A stretch of DNA of 64,000 bases from Chitinivibrionales bacterium (GTDB lineage: Bacteria > Fibrobacterota > Chitinivibrionia > Chitinivibrionales > JANQEN01), in the NCBI GenBank assembly GCA_028278335.1, contig JANQEN010000210.1:35765-99764 (forward strand). The letters run 5' to 3'. Numbering within the stretch: position 1 is the first letter of the stretch; the number at the start of each line of letters is the position of its first letter. Shown in pieces: positions 51,470 to 61,522 of the stretch. The notes under the pieces are model-generated. The model was given only the letters and a program-made list of their open reading frames with translations. It had not been told where the DNA came from and did no database searches. The position numbers and the translations under genes are program-made.

Positions 51470-52960
51470 ATGAACGACAATAACGAACTGAAGAGCAGCT
51501 TTAAAGCACAGATCGACCGTCTTCAGCAGGACACCACCACATTAAAAAGTCAGATGATGACCAACTCATTGATTGATGAGTTGACCAAGGTGATGCATTC
51601 AAAAACAACTCCTGAGTCGATAATCAAAACTATCATGCTTGGCATAAATGAAATCGCAAGTTTTGATCGAGTCATTCTGTTTGAGATTGACAAAAAGAGC
51701 TTCTGTCTTAAGCCGCAGGCCTGGTTTGGGATTGACGAGTCAATACAGAAAGAGTATACCATCCCCCTTGGATTTGAGGGGGGTGAAATTACCGACGCCA
51801 TATTTCTCAACCGCCACTTGGTTGTTGAGGAGGTATTCCCTGAGGAAGACTTCTTTTATAAAACCTTTAACTCAAACTCATACCTAGTTATCCCCCTTAT
51901 TGGTAGAGTTCTTGCAACCCAATGGACACCGGGAAAGCTTAAAGGGAAATTTGAAGATACCCAGGAAACAATTTCAGAAAATGAGCGTCGTAAAAACCTA
52001 GTTCAATCAAAGGACTTCCAGACCATTGGCGTATTTTGGATCGATAGAAAGCAGACCAAGGCACCGGTAACGAGCGAGGACATCTCGACCCTCCTCTCTA
52101 TTATCAACCAATCGGCTATCATTCTTGACAACTTATCCATGTTTACGGCCTTGGAACAGGCCAATGTTGATTTACAAAAAGCTAACAAAAAACAACGGAT
52201 TGTCAACCGAGAACTGCGCAACGCCAATGCAAAAATCAATCGTGATTTACAGCATGCCCGTTCAATCCAACAGGGACTTCTTCCGCTGCATATACCGGAT
52301 ACTCCAGAACTGAGTATTAGGGCCTCCTATATACCAGCCGATGCAGTTGGCGGTGACTATTATGACGTCTTTGAGATTGCTCCAGGGGTCTATGGCATTA
52401 TTGTCGCTGATGTATCAGGACACGGGGTTTCCTCTGCACTCATTATGTCAATGGTCAAGGTACTCCTCAAGTCCTTAGTAAACACTGAAGACGGCCCACA
52501 AAAGACTCTGGAAAAAATTAACGACATCTTTATGAATGAAATCACCACTGACAATTTTATCACGGTCTTTTATGCTACCTTAGATACCAACGCCCATGTC
52601 ATGCATTTTACGTCCGCTGGGCATTGTCCAATATTTTTCTTTGACAAAAGCAACAAGACTTGTGAAAAAGTCAAGGCCGACGGTCTCTTTCTTGGTGTTT
52701 TTCCTGACATGATGCTTAAAGAGTCCGATTATCCTTATAAGCCAGGAAACATGCGCCTAATTCTCTATACCGATGGTTTGACAGAAGCAAGGAACCGCAA
52801 AGGTGACATGTATGACATTGACCGGTTGGAGCAGATCTCAATGGAAACCCTCGACAACACTACGGTCGAAACGAATAAAATGATCTTAGAGTCTCAACGA
52901 AAATTCTGTGGAAAAGTAAGAGCCAGTGATGACATAACCCTATTGGTCATCGATTTTTAA
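51470..52960 (+). CDS. SpoIIE/RsbU-type PP2C phosphatase with GAF-like sensor
   Basis: 496 residues. GAF-like sensor (about 30-225) interrupted by a 40-residue polar insert (TPGKLKGKFEDTQETISEN), coiled-coil linker (VDLQKANKKQRIVNRELRNA), then a PP2C/SpoIIE domain (about 275-496) with metal-binding Asp in GGDYYDVF, VADVSGHGVSSAL, YTDGLTEARN and SDDITLLVI. Dephosphorylates STAS anti-anti-sigma factors; STAS proteins at 11902 and 17029 are candidate substrates. I start at ATG 51470 rather than the track's TTG nine bases earlier; ribosome site is weak in both cases. Confidence 0.92.
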   Translation: MNDNNELKSSFKAQIDRLQQDTTTLKSQMMTNSLIDELTKVMHSKTTPESIIKTIMLGINEIASFDRVILFEIDKKSFCLKPQAWFGIDESIQKEYTIPLGFEGGEITDAIFLNRHLVVEEVFPEEDFFYKTFNSNSYLVIPLIGRVLATQWTPGKLKGKFEDTQETISENERRKNLVQSKDFQTIGVFWIDRKQTKAPVTSEDISTLLSIINQSAIILDNLSMFTALEQANVDLQKANKKQRIVNRELRNANAKINRDLQHARSIQQGLLPLHIPDTPELSIRASYIPADAVGGDYYDVFEIAPGVYGIIVADVSGHGVSSALIMSMVKVLLKSLVNTEDGPQKTLEKINDIFMNEITTDNFITVFYATLDTNAHVMHFTSAGHCPIFFFDKSNKTCEKVKADGLFLGVFPDMMLKESDYPYKPGNMRLILYTDGLTEARNRKGDMYDIDRLEQISMETLDNTTVETNKMILESQRKFCGKVRASDDITLLVIDF

Positions 52961-53113
52961 CTATCTTTTCATACGAATCTCATCCTACGGGTTCACTTTC
53001 CCCTTATTTTATAGTAAGAATTTCCATATAGTATTGCTTTGTAATTAATAAAAGCTATGATATAATATTATACCGCTTCTCAATAATTATGTCCTATGTT
53101 GTGTTGCGGTATA

Positions 53114-53169
53114 ACTGTTTCTATTAGAGTTTTGTCAAAAATCATGGTACAAAACTTTTGAGAAACAGT
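53114..53169. repeat. Interrupted inverted repeat (hairpin) in intergenic region
   Basis: Two-part arms ACTGTTTCT…AGTTTTGT and ACAAAACT…AGAAACAGT pair across a 13-base loop, with a five-versus-four-base internal loop. Downstream of the phosphatase gene and before the convergent terminator. Without a T run it is not a clear terminator; it could be an operator, a decayed insertion-sequence end or a folded RNA. Confidence 0.5.
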
Positions 53170-53220
53170 ATAATTAAAAAATGTCGATCAATTCTTTGGA
53201 ACTACTATTATTCATTGCAA

Positions 53221-53252
53221 TAAAAAACCTCGAGTTGCATAAACCCGAGGTT
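53221..53252 (-). terminator. Rho-independent terminator of the surface-protein operon
   Basis: On the minus strand AACCTCGGGTT/AACTCGAGGTT (one G-U pair), five-base loop, then TTTTTA. Thirty-two bases after the PorV-like gene stop. Confidence 0.88.
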
Positions 53253-53283
53253 ATTTATTACTCTTTATTTTGCTGGTATCTAA

Positions 53284-54834
53284 CTAAAAGCCATACCGCA
53301 TGGAGTAATTCATCACATTAGAAAATGAGGCCTCCTGATTATATCCATAGGAGACATCAAGAATGAGGTATTTCCCAAAGAAGGAGTCGGTCCTAATTTT
53401 AAGTCCAAAGCCACTAGTAACCTGCCAGGGAGTGTCAAAACCCTCCGATTTCTCAACACCAACACGGATGCGCATCACCCTAAAGATAATCCGCTCAATA
53501 CCGCAGGCACCCTTCCACACCTGATCAGCATAAACCGGGATGTGTCCTTCACAGATAAGAAAGGTCGCATAGTTTGCTTGGAAACTTCCACCCAAAATCA
53601 ATTCTGTTGGTTCGTTTTCAAAATATTTATGACTGGTTGACTCGTTGTTCCAGCGAATAACCGAAGGTGCGTTTTTAACCAAAATAGCACCGCGTATCTT
53701 TTCGGACACCTCTATTTGCATACCAAGGTTCAACCCAACACCGGTGGCACTCCCCTGCGTTGAACTTGGTGACAGATTGCTACCACCGCCAATCCGTTTA
53801 CTCAGTATCTTTACACTGGCGCCTATTGAAAAGGGCCGGAGAAAGGGAAATATGTTTTTAAAAAGGTCATTGACTTTATAAGAGATTCCTGTTACAAAAT
53901 AGACTTCCGACATGAGTCCCTCGTCATCGCCAGTATAGAGAAATCCCTGACCAAAGCCAACTTCACGAGAGGCTTTGTTTACAAAGGAGGCGGCAAAATT
54001 ATTAAGCCCAAAACGCGGCTGATAGCCAAAGGAAGCCTCACCACCGGAAGCCCAGGAAAGGCCTGCGGGATTATAAAATACTCCGTAGGCATCATCGGAA
54101 GCTGCAGCATAGGCATTGCCCAAGGCTGCAGGACGGGCAAACATTGGAATGAGATCAGCTCCAGTGCCTACACCACAACGAGATCTCTCCCAAGGATCGT
54201 AATTGGCAATAACCGGTTCACCTTCGACCGTATTGCCATTTATGAGTGTCCAAGCAACACCCGCAGCAATACAGGATCCCGCAGATATGTATAATTGTCG
54301 CCAATTATTGACCTGCTTGCCAAAATAGGTGTGCACATTAGTATCAAGATCATTATCAACATAGCCATGAAGCTTTTTTACAGCAACACTCACCACATCG
54401 GCCAGAGGAACACCAGGGTCACCTTCAATATTCACACTCTTAACCACTTTTCTGCTGGGAACGTCCATCAAGGTAAATTGTACGGCAAAAGTCTTTTCAG
54501 TTTTTTCAGCGCTCCCATATACCATACGGTCAAGCTGGAGAGCCCTTCCTACTGCACAGACACACTGCGGCTCACGGCAATACCGCGGGAATCGCTCCTG
54601 AATTTCTCCAAAGGCCTTTTCCATATTCACCTGAGAATAGATCTCATATAATCCCATCTCAGTTATACTTTTTTTTAGGTTCTCTAAGACCTCTTTTCCA
54701 AGTTTCTCGTCATTTCCACCCACTTCGGGATTTAAAACACCGATTCTGGTTTTTAATCCCTGCGATTCCTCCTGGGCACCAATCACCCCAACGAGACAGG
54801 CACATATTAGTATTGTTCGAACCACAATTCTCAT
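53284..54834 (-). CDS. PorV/UPF0164-like outer-membrane protein with N-terminal CsgG/TolB-like domain
   Basis: 516 residues. Signal peptide about 1-20; residues 25-165 resemble the nucleotide-binding-like N-domain found before such barrels (REPQCVCAVGRALQLDRMVYG, then FAVQFTLMDVPSRKVV); residues about 215-516 form the PorV/PorQ barrel, signature ARPAALGNAYAAASDDAYGVFYNPAGL, ending in an aromatic RYGF. PorV shuttles cargo of the Por (type IX) secretion system; here it is directly downstream of the giant sorting-domain protein (18-base gap), fitting cargo plus shuttle. Start at ATG 54834 with GGAGGA; the track's GTG start lies on that ribosome site. Confidence 0.82.
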   Translation of the reverse strand: MRIVVRTILICACLVGVIGAQEESQGLKTRIGVLNPEVGGNDEKLGKEVLENLKKSITEMGLYEIYSQVNMEKAFGEIQERFPRYCREPQCVCAVGRALQLDRMVYGSAEKTEKTFAVQFTLMDVPSRKVVKSVNIEGDPGVPLADVVSVAVKKLHGYVDNDLDTNVHTYFGKQVNNWRQLYISAGSCIAAGVAWTLINGNTVEGEPVIANYDPWERSRCGVGTGADLIPMFARPAALGNAYAAASDDAYGVFYNPAGLSWASGGEASFGYQPRFGLNNFAASFVNKASREVGFGQGFLYTGDDEGLMSEVYFVTGISYKVNDLFKNIFPFLRPFSIGASVKILSKRIGGGSNLSPSSTQGSATGVGLNLGMQIEVSEKIRGAILVKNAPSVIRWNNESTSHKYFENEPTELILGGSFQANYATFLICEGHIPVYADQVWKGACGIERIIFRVMRIRVGVEKSEGFDTPWQVTSGFGLKIRTDSFFGKYLILDVSYGYNQEASFSNVMNYSMRYGF

Positions 54835-54852
54835 GGTATCCTCCACAGTATT

Positions 54853-57800
54853 CTATTTAAAGAGAATAATCTGTTTCATGTATTTCTTTTCTTTTTTAGA
54901 ATCTTGTAACTTTAATATTAAGAAGTATCTACCGTTTCTACACATTCTTACCCCAGGGATGGCAATATCTGAAAGGCTGCCTGTTTCTGTTAGGGTGACC
55001 TCTCGATCTGTCGTCTTTCCATCCCACCAAATTCTATAGACCTTGCCACTGGTTGCATTCATCAACCGGGCAGACCACACCACATCACCAACAACATTAT
55101 GGATAGAGAGCTTAATTGACTTAAACTGCTTATCAAGATTAGATACAGCACTCACCTCGATACAGGTTCCATTTCGTGCGTTTGTGCCATACTCTGGTGT
55201 TGGTACAACATAGGGCGAAAAAGGATTTGGTTTAATGGTAAACTTTCTTACTCCTGTGCCAGAGGATCTTAGGATCAAGGCATAGCGAGAAAAGTGACTG
55301 GTACGAATAGTAACACTTGTCTCATCTGCTGAGAGCGCTGAGCTTTGAATAGGATCCCATTCCGCTCGCGCTTCATCCCACAATCCGACATACACCCGTC
55401 CAGCCTTGGCATCATCCAAATACTCGGAAGGAACATCTAATGCCACAATGATACTATCGGTACTGTCCTTATGAAGCGAAATAAGACTGTCCACATCGGT
55501 GATATCATAGGCAGTACCAACAACGTCAAACTTGACCTTCATGGGTACCCCAAAGAGTGTATCATGGGTTGAACTCGCAAAAATTCTATTGTCTAGCTTG
55601 GGGGTCTCCATAGAGAGCCGTGCCTGTTTTCCACTCTCAACCAACCCTCCAGGAAGAAGTATAGTACATCCTTCGCTACTCTTTACTGTATCCCCGGTTG
55701 GCGAAACTAAATATTGTACGGCAATACCATATTTCTTTGCCGTTGCGTCGTAAAAATTTCCAGTAACAGATCCAATGGTGGCACTGATCTTAGCCCTGCC
55801 AATAAAATTTTTCGCTGGAACATACACCCCATTTTGTATAGTCCCTACTTCGGGGGACAGGGTGTCCCAGGTAACAGTGACAGAGACTTCACTGCCACCT
55901 TTATCAATGCCCTTTGCCAAGAACTCTGCTTTGTCAACACCGGAGGTGGTAATAAAGCCTTCAGTTCCAGCGTCAACGCGGGCAATGGTCACACTATCTA
56001 AGGTATGGGGAGAAACCTTAAAGGGTATGAGCACCGTATCCTTTACTCCCGGTTTTATCGTTGTTGTCGTGGAGGGAACAAATACTGCTTGGAGCACGTT
56101 TATGGCTGCTCCTGTGCCTCCAGCTGGGGTAGCAACAACCGCTTCTATTGATTTGCTCACAAAGGTACAGGTGGTTGTTCCTGCAAAACTCCAAGAAACA
56201 TTTGCTGCAGTGACGGTTGTGGAGGGAGCAAAATTCGACCCATAATACCCTTTGAACATGAAGGAGATTTCTTGCTCTGCGGGAAAGGTCAAAGTGTCGT
56301 CAGCACCGGGTGTTACGGTTACTTTGGTTAAGGTGCTATTATCTGGCAAAATGTATGAGACAAAGGTCTCTTGCTTGTACCCATAGATATTGCTACCGAC
56401 AAAGAGTTTGAAGAAATATTCCATATAAGCGCCATCCTTTTGGGGCATTACATTTCCTGTGTACACACCAGGAACCCCTCCTGCTGCCAACGCCACAGAA
56501 TCGAAGGATTGAGCACTCACTTCTTTATAATAGACATACCCACTATCAACAACAGCGTTCTTAGCAGTAACAGAGAGCGTTACATAGCCTGATACAGGTT
56601 TAACAGAATCAACCGCATGATGCACTGCAGGAATGTTGACCGTATCAATATTAATCGAATCAGGACCAACAGCAAGCGTATAAGAATGATAGGCACAATC
56701 AATGATTGAATCGGCACTGGCATCAATACTCATCGTATATTGCCCTGTGCCAACCCCGCCAATACCAATGACCGGTGAAACATTTTTAACCATAGGAGAA
56801 AGGAGTTTAATAGTTGCATTGGTAAAGCTTTGTTGGCCATGCAACAGAATCCACTGAATAGCTTTAGATCCGCTCATCATATCCACATTAATTGACTTGA
56901 TAAAATTTCCGGTAGTAATTATCTTTGGAATACCATCACTAACCGTAATCATGTCGCTATTCTCAGACCGACCAAGCGTGTCAATTTGAAAAATTGAATC
57001 AACCACAAGACCATCTCGTCCAGCAACAATTTTATAAGCAGTACCAGCATCAGAATCTGGAATCCCACTTAATTCAAAGGAGCCGACTACATCACTGGTT
57101 GCAGACACCACAACCCTATTTGTTGCTGTGTCATAGAGACTGACTGTAACACCGGAGAGATCGGCCAGTGAACGACCAACGAGGCGAATGGTTCCCTTTA
57201 AACGGCCAAAAGCTTTTAGTGTTCCCTGAGTAGTATAGGTAAGCCCTGGTGCTGTGACAATCAGTTGCCCGGTGGTATCCTGCACATACCCCTGTGCCGA
57301 TGCGTATAACTTATAGGTCTTACCACCTTCAACACTAAGCGAAAAGTTACCATACACATTATCCGATTCGGTTACTGCTGTATCCGTTGGAGAGGCAGTA
57401 TTCACTGCAATGACCCGGGCCTTTGTAATCGGTGCATAGATAGCTGTGTAGGAATCATTCCAGGAGCGCCCCATTATCTCACCCTTGATAAGGGCTGCAC
57501 CTGCAGCCATTTTTATAGTTATCTGAGTCGAATTCAGAATATCAATAGAATTGCTATAAGAGGTGAACCCTACCTTAGTCGCCGATATGGTATAACTACC
57601 AGCTTTAACAGAAAAAGAGAAGGCACCACTCTGCGGTGTTGAGGGAAGCAAGCCAATGACATTACCATCGCTCATGAGCTGTACCTTTACACCAAGTAAG
57701 GGTTCATCACTATTATTCTTTACAATACCGGAAAGTGTGTAGGAGAGCTTTTCCAGTGTTATTGCAGAGGGCAAATTGACACTCTGACCAAAAATTACAG

Positions 57801-59460
57801 ACACCTCCTGGGCCAAGGAGTTCTCATATCCCTCCTTTAATGCAATTATCGACCAGTCAGCTTCATAACAACTGAGAACAAAGTTACCCAATGGATCGGT
57901 CTCAGCACTAACCGTATCGCCTCTATCAGAAATAGCAAGTACCGTTGCAAGATTAATTGCTTGAGCAGCCTTATCCTGCACCTTACCATAAATTGTAGCA
58001 TCTGGGCGTTTTAAGAAGAAGGTCTCTGAGATTGTATCGTTTTCTGTGATTGTGATAGTCTTTGATTGAGAAACAAAACCATCCTTTTTTGTAGTGATTT
58101 TATAGGTTCCTGGCGGTCGTTGCCGGAGTAAATAGCCATCATCATCAGTATAGAATAAGAGCGGTGCCTCTAAGGAGCCATCCAAAACCTCCAGCTTTAC
58201 CTCAACTAAACCGACGGCTTTGGTCAGTGATGTATCGCCAACTTCAATTTTTTCCTTTGTGTAAACGCGCATTCCACCAACCGGCGCATCATAGGTAAAT
58301 TTTGAAATGTCACCAGCAGTACCAGCGCCCTTTTTGTCAACAGCTATCACTTTCCAGGTGTAATCATTGTCAGTAAGAACCAGATTGGCATTTAAGGTAA
58401 CCGATCCGGTGTCATTGGTAAATCCACCGGCAGTAACCTCGGTGCTCCAAACAACCATTTGGGCTGTAACCCCCTCAAAGGTCTTGGTCACATAGATGTA
58501 AGCTTTGTACGTGTTGGCTAAGGAGTCCAGATTTGTCCATTTCAAGGTAATCATTGTTGAATCGGGATTTGCACTAATAGTATCCCCATTGGGTGAGACA
58601 TTGGCCGGTTTCTTTAAGGGTAGCCCTTTAATGGTAAAATTGGAGGGCATGTTAATCAGTATTGAGCTAAAGGCAGGATGGTTGCCGTAGTTATTTAACA
58701 CAACCCAACTATACTCCTGCCCAGGAGAGAGCGGTGGTGGGTCTGCTGTAATGGTTCCCGATGGATCTGGTTCTCCATATATCATTTGTGTATTGGCGGT
58801 TATAGCCTCCCAGATAATACTAAGCCCCTCTACAGTGAAGGAATCTAAATTGGGTTCGATCTTTTCATCGGACACAATAATATGGTAATAGGGCACACCG
58901 GGATTATTCTCCCACTGAAAGGTCGGGGTTAGATTTTCAATCTCTGCTAAATCTTCCGGAGCTGTTGGGGTAACCGGTTTGTCGGACTCGATGATCATCT
59001 TGATCTCATTGGAGAAAAAGGTTGTATCCAATAGCCCAATCTTAGTACGCCAGGCAATCATTACATAGTAAACACCGGCGCGCATGTTGTTTTCACCAGG
59101 TCGAAATTTGATTCCCCGTTGTGGTGGATTACCTTTAAAGAGGATATTATCCTGGGGGACATAACTGGTATCTTGATCTCTGATTATGGTATCGACAACT
59201 CGCTTGGTTACTGAGTCAGTATAGTTTTCGATAACCGAGCCACCCGGTGAAGTACTAAAATAAACTCGTCCCGAATCGGGAATAAGATCAGGATTGGTTG
59301 GATTTCTTGTTGCACCAGTCCATTTAAGCCAAACTGCCGTGTCCGATTTTAGCAAGGTGATCGGGAATTCTGTCAATATATAGGGCGTCGATTGGGTCAC
59401 CGCAAAAACCGATGTGCAAAAGAGCAGCAGCCCCATGGTCAAACGTCTAATCACAGTCAT
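54853..59460 (-). CDS. Giant secreted multi-domain surface protein with C-terminal sorting-like domain
   Basis: 1535 residues, the largest gene of the window. Signal peptide about 1-20; fibronectin-III-like modules to about 400 (PTAPEDLAEIENLTPTFQWE); about five carboxypeptidase-regulatory-like repeats over 400-870 (ATIYGKVQDKAAQAINLATV, LSGIVKNNSDEPLLGVKVQL, GRLKGTIRLVGRSLADLSG); further Ig-like beta domains; a ZU5/IPT-like region near 1330-1430; and an end domain with FTIKPNPFSP and a FlgD-type sheet closing in KQIILFK. No enzyme motif. Likely a large adhesin or surface scaffold. First gene of a pair with the PorV-like gene; AAAGGATAC ribosome site. Confidence 0.82.
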   Translation of the reverse strand: MTVIRRLTMGLLLFCTSVFAVTQSTPYILTEFPITLLKSDTAVWLKWTGATRNPTNPDLIPDSGRVYFSTSPGGSVIENYTDSVTKRVVDTIIRDQDTSYVPQDNILFKGNPPQRGIKFRPGENNMRAGVYYVMIAWRTKIGLLDTTFFSNEIKMIIESDKPVTPTAPEDLAEIENLTPTFQWENNPGVPYYHIIVSDEKIEPNLDSFTVEGLSIIWEAITANTQMIYGEPDPSGTITADPPPLSPGQEYSWVVLNNYGNHPAFSSILINMPSNFTIKGLPLKKPANVSPNGDTISANPDSTMITLKWTNLDSLANTYKAYIYVTKTFEGVTAQMVVWSTEVTAGGFTNDTGSVTLNANLVLTDNDYTWKVIAVDKKGAGTAGDISKFTYDAPVGGMRVYTKEKIEVGDTSLTKAVGLVEVKLEVLDGSLEAPLLFYTDDDGYLLRQRPPGTYKITTKKDGFVSQSKTITITENDTISETFFLKRPDATIYGKVQDKAAQAINLATVLAISDRGDTVSAETDPLGNFVLSCYEADWSIIALKEGYENSLAQEVSVIFGQSVNLPSAITLEKLSYTLSGIVKNNSDEPLLGVKVQLMSDGNVIGLLPSTPQSGAFSFSVKAGSYTISATKVGFTSYSNSIDILNSTQITIKMAAGAALIKGEIMGRSWNDSYTAIYAPITKARVIAVNTASPTDTAVTESDNVYGNFSLSVEGGKTYKLYASAQGYVQDTTGQLIVTAPGLTYTTQGTLKAFGRLKGTIRLVGRSLADLSGVTVSLYDTATNRVVVSATSDVVGSFELSGIPDSDAGTAYKIVAGRDGLVVDSIFQIDTLGRSENSDMITVSDGIPKIITTGNFIKSINVDMMSGSKAIQWILLHGQQSFTNATIKLLSPMVKNVSPVIGIGGVGTGQYTMSIDASADSIIDCAYHSYTLAVGPDSINIDTVNIPAVHHAVDSVKPVSGYVTLSVTAKNAVVDSGYVYYKEVSAQSFDSVALAAGGVPGVYTGNVMPQKDGAYMEYFFKLFVGSNIYGYKQETFVSYILPDNSTLTKVTVTPGADDTLTFPAEQEISFMFKGYYGSNFAPSTTVTAANVSWSFAGTTTCTFVSKSIEAVVATPAGGTGAAINVLQAVFVPSTTTTIKPGVKDTVLIPFKVSPHTLDSVTIARVDAGTEGFITTSGVDKAEFLAKGIDKGGSEVSVTVTWDTLSPEVGTIQNGVYVPAKNFIGRAKISATIGSVTGNFYDATAKKYGIAVQYLVSPTGDTVKSSEGCTILLPGGLVESGKQARLSMETPKLDNRIFASSTHDTLFGVPMKVKFDVVGTAYDITDVDSLISLHKDSTDSIIVALDVPSEYLDDAKAGRVYVGLWDEARAEWDPIQSSALSADETSVTIRTSHFSRYALILRSSGTGVRKFTIKPNPFSPYVVPTPEYGTNARNGTCIEVSAVSNLDKQFKSIKLSIHNVVGDVVWSARLMNATSGKVYRIWWDGKTTDREVTLTETGSLSDIAIPGVRMCRNGRYFLILKLQDSKKEKKYMKQIILFK

Positions 59461-59589
59461 GTAGTATCCTTTCGCCTATGTTTCTTTTAGTACTCTGTTT
59501 CCCGCCATCATCACACGAACTATTCTTCACAATTGGAAACATTCCATTCTATCGTAATGTTATTGAATAACCATATGCAAACGAGTTCA

Positions 59590-61029
59590 TTAGAAGTAAT
59601 AAACAATTCCGCCCTTTAATGCTGTTAGGGGCAAGAGATCCAACTCCACAAGAAGCTGCATCTTAGTTCCCACCAATGCACCAAAATTTAGAATTGGTGC
59701 CATCACACCATTGCCGAATTTGAGTTTCTCCAATGCCTCTAATCCAGAAAGAAGGTTCTCCTTATCTCTAAAGGCAAAGTCCAAAGAGAATATACCAATG
59801 TTAAAAAAGCTGTTATAAAAAGAACCGTGAAGTAAAATGACATTATCAACAAAGGCTTCAAATCGGAAATCCAAGGTGTCTGGATAATTAGTTGTATCTA
59901 AGATTGCCCCTTTGTCAGAGAAGGGATCAGAAAGTTCCATCCTAAGATTGCCAAATAGTTTTGTGTAGGAAAGAGAGAGCTTTTCTGGGAAAATATCAAA
60001 GCTAAGCGTGTGTGCCTGAGGAAGCTCCCAGACCATATTCTTTTGAGTACTGTATTCAACGCTATTGACATCATTCTTTTTAAAGCGGCTTAGATTATTA
60101 TTTTCCATCATGTACTTTGTCAAGGCATCTTGATCACCATTGAACCCATCGCTGAGCCCCTCATCCAATGAGAAGGTTTCTGGATCGATAAAAAATGGGA
60201 CCGAGTACTTGGCGGAGAGGAATCCCTTAGGCTCGGTTTTCATACCAAATCGTGAGACCAAGCCAAAACGCCAAAACTCTACTGCAAAGGTCGGTGTCCA
60301 TCGTTCAACTTCGTAATGCCCTTCAACAGAATTGTGTAAACTGTAATCAATGGGACCAGACATGGGTGTTTGCACGCCACCCTGGTCAACGATCACATTA
60401 AAATTTCCATAAATATCAAGATCGACCTTTCCCTTTAAATCAAAGGAGAAGGTGTGGCGATGCAAATTAAAGGCAAATCGTAGTTTGTCATTGACCTCAA
60501 AGGCATACCCAAAGGTCATGGTCTCCCACCCGATAGCAAGGTCTATGGGTACATTGACACCACCCCGTAAAAACACACCAAATTCACCTGTTGAACCAGT
60601 ACCGAATTCCAGGCGTGGCAAACTCAGATTATTCAAGTAACGGAGATACATCATCTGCAAATTTGAAAAGCTAAGCACACCCTTAAACATGGGAACATCA
60701 ACTTTGATAGATGCATTGGCATACTGTTTTGCCGAGGCTTCCGGTTCAAACTTTTCACCTTCCACAAAGTTTTCAGAAAGATCACTGGTCAAGCTAGAAG
60801 TAAAACTTTTGTCAACGCCATATTTTAAGGGTATATTGATACCAAAGTATCCCTTTGGATAATCAAAGGAGACGTCTAAGGGAGACTTAAGCCAGTCGTA
60901 GTTAAACCCTATAGAAAGCTGAGCATCAAATCCCGGAGGATAGATGTTGATGGTGTTTGTATCTTCCTGAGAGTAACCAAAGGAAAAACAGAGAAAAAAG
61001 AGCGTTGTTATACCGATGACTTTCTTCAT
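59590..61029 (-). CDS. Outer-membrane beta-barrel protein, unknown family
   Basis: 479 residues. Signal peptide (KKVIGITTLFFLCFSFGYSQ), then alternating amphipathic strands throughout (FDAQLSIGFNYDWLKS, AIGWETMTFGYAFEVNDKL) and a final Phe (GGIVYYF) as required for BAM insertion. No similarity I can name. Preceded by a near-perfect promoter; 129 bases from the giant protein gene, so the three may be read together, though a second promoter in that gap is possible. Start at ATG 61029 with AAGGTGG eight bases away (GTG at 61032 is the track start). Confidence 0.75.
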   Translation of the reverse strand: MKKVIGITTLFFLCFSFGYSQEDTNTINIYPPGFDAQLSIGFNYDWLKSPLDVSFDYPKGYFGINIPLKYGVDKSFTSSLTSDLSENFVEGEKFEPEASAKQYANASIKVDVPMFKGVLSFSNLQMMYLRYLNNLSLPRLEFGTGSTGEFGVFLRGGVNVPIDLAIGWETMTFGYAFEVNDKLRFAFNLHRHTFSFDLKGKVDLDIYGNFNVIVDQGGVQTPMSGPIDYSLHNSVEGHYEVERWTPTFAVEFWRFGLVSRFGMKTEPKGFLSAKYSVPFFIDPETFSLDEGLSDGFNGDQDALTKYMMENNNLSRFKKNDVNSVEYSTQKNMVWELPQAHTLSFDIFPEKLSLSYTKLFGNLRMELSDPFSDKGAILDTTNYPDTLDFRFEAFVDNVILLHGSFYNSFFNIGIFSLDFAFRDKENLLSGLEALEKLKFGNGVMAPILNFGALVGTKMQLLVELDLLPLTALKGGIVYYF

Positions 61030-61144
61030 CACATGCCACCTTTAGTGAGATTGTCTATTTGTCGTTTACATCTGATTTCAATATCGCAAAAGTAACTATT
61101 TGCAAAAGTAAAGCTATTGTGAATGCTAAAGTTAGTTAGCCTAA

Positions 61145-61173
61145 TTGTAACCTCATGCAATAGGAGTGTCAAG
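61145..61173 (-). promoter_or_regulatory. Strong sigma-70-type promoter for the outer-membrane protein locus
   Basis: On the minus strand TTGACA (61173-61168), 17-base spacer, TACAAT (61150-61145). Predicted start near 61138, leader about 110 bases. Confidence 0.82.
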
Positions 61174-61522
61174 AAAAAATTAGGGCTCTCTTAGACCTTC
61201 AAAAAGTGCTGCATTGTTACTAGAATATTGCGTGAACAGTGATAAAACAGTATGTGTGCCCTTAGCTAGATGAACAATAATATATAGAAGGAAAAGTTAG
61301 GGTATTGCTAAATCACCCCACCAATTCGCATTTAATGATCCTAACAATATCTGAGATATTAGTCGTGATTCAGTTTTAATCATGAAAGACCTCTTCAACG
61401 GATAAACTCTTTAAAGAGCATTCACTCTTTCTATCATATAAGTTTTGTGTATGGGCTCAAAGGTTAGTACAGATTGGTTACTTCAGAAGTAATTGTGGCA
61501 AATTATTCTTGTAGAGCAACCA
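61174..61522. other. Intergenic region
   Basis: About 350 AT-rich bases between the promoter and the HU gene stop. It holds no credible ORF, RNA gene or clear terminator; short palindromes such as CTCTTTAAAGAG (61407-61418) are visible. Confidence 0.4.

Noticed and set aside
53114-53169. Terminator of the phosphatase gene
   Set aside because: Hairpin lacks a following T run on either strand.
54295-54651. 118-codon plus-strand ORF inside the PorV-like gene
   Set aside because: Shadow; no ribosome site and unlikely composition.
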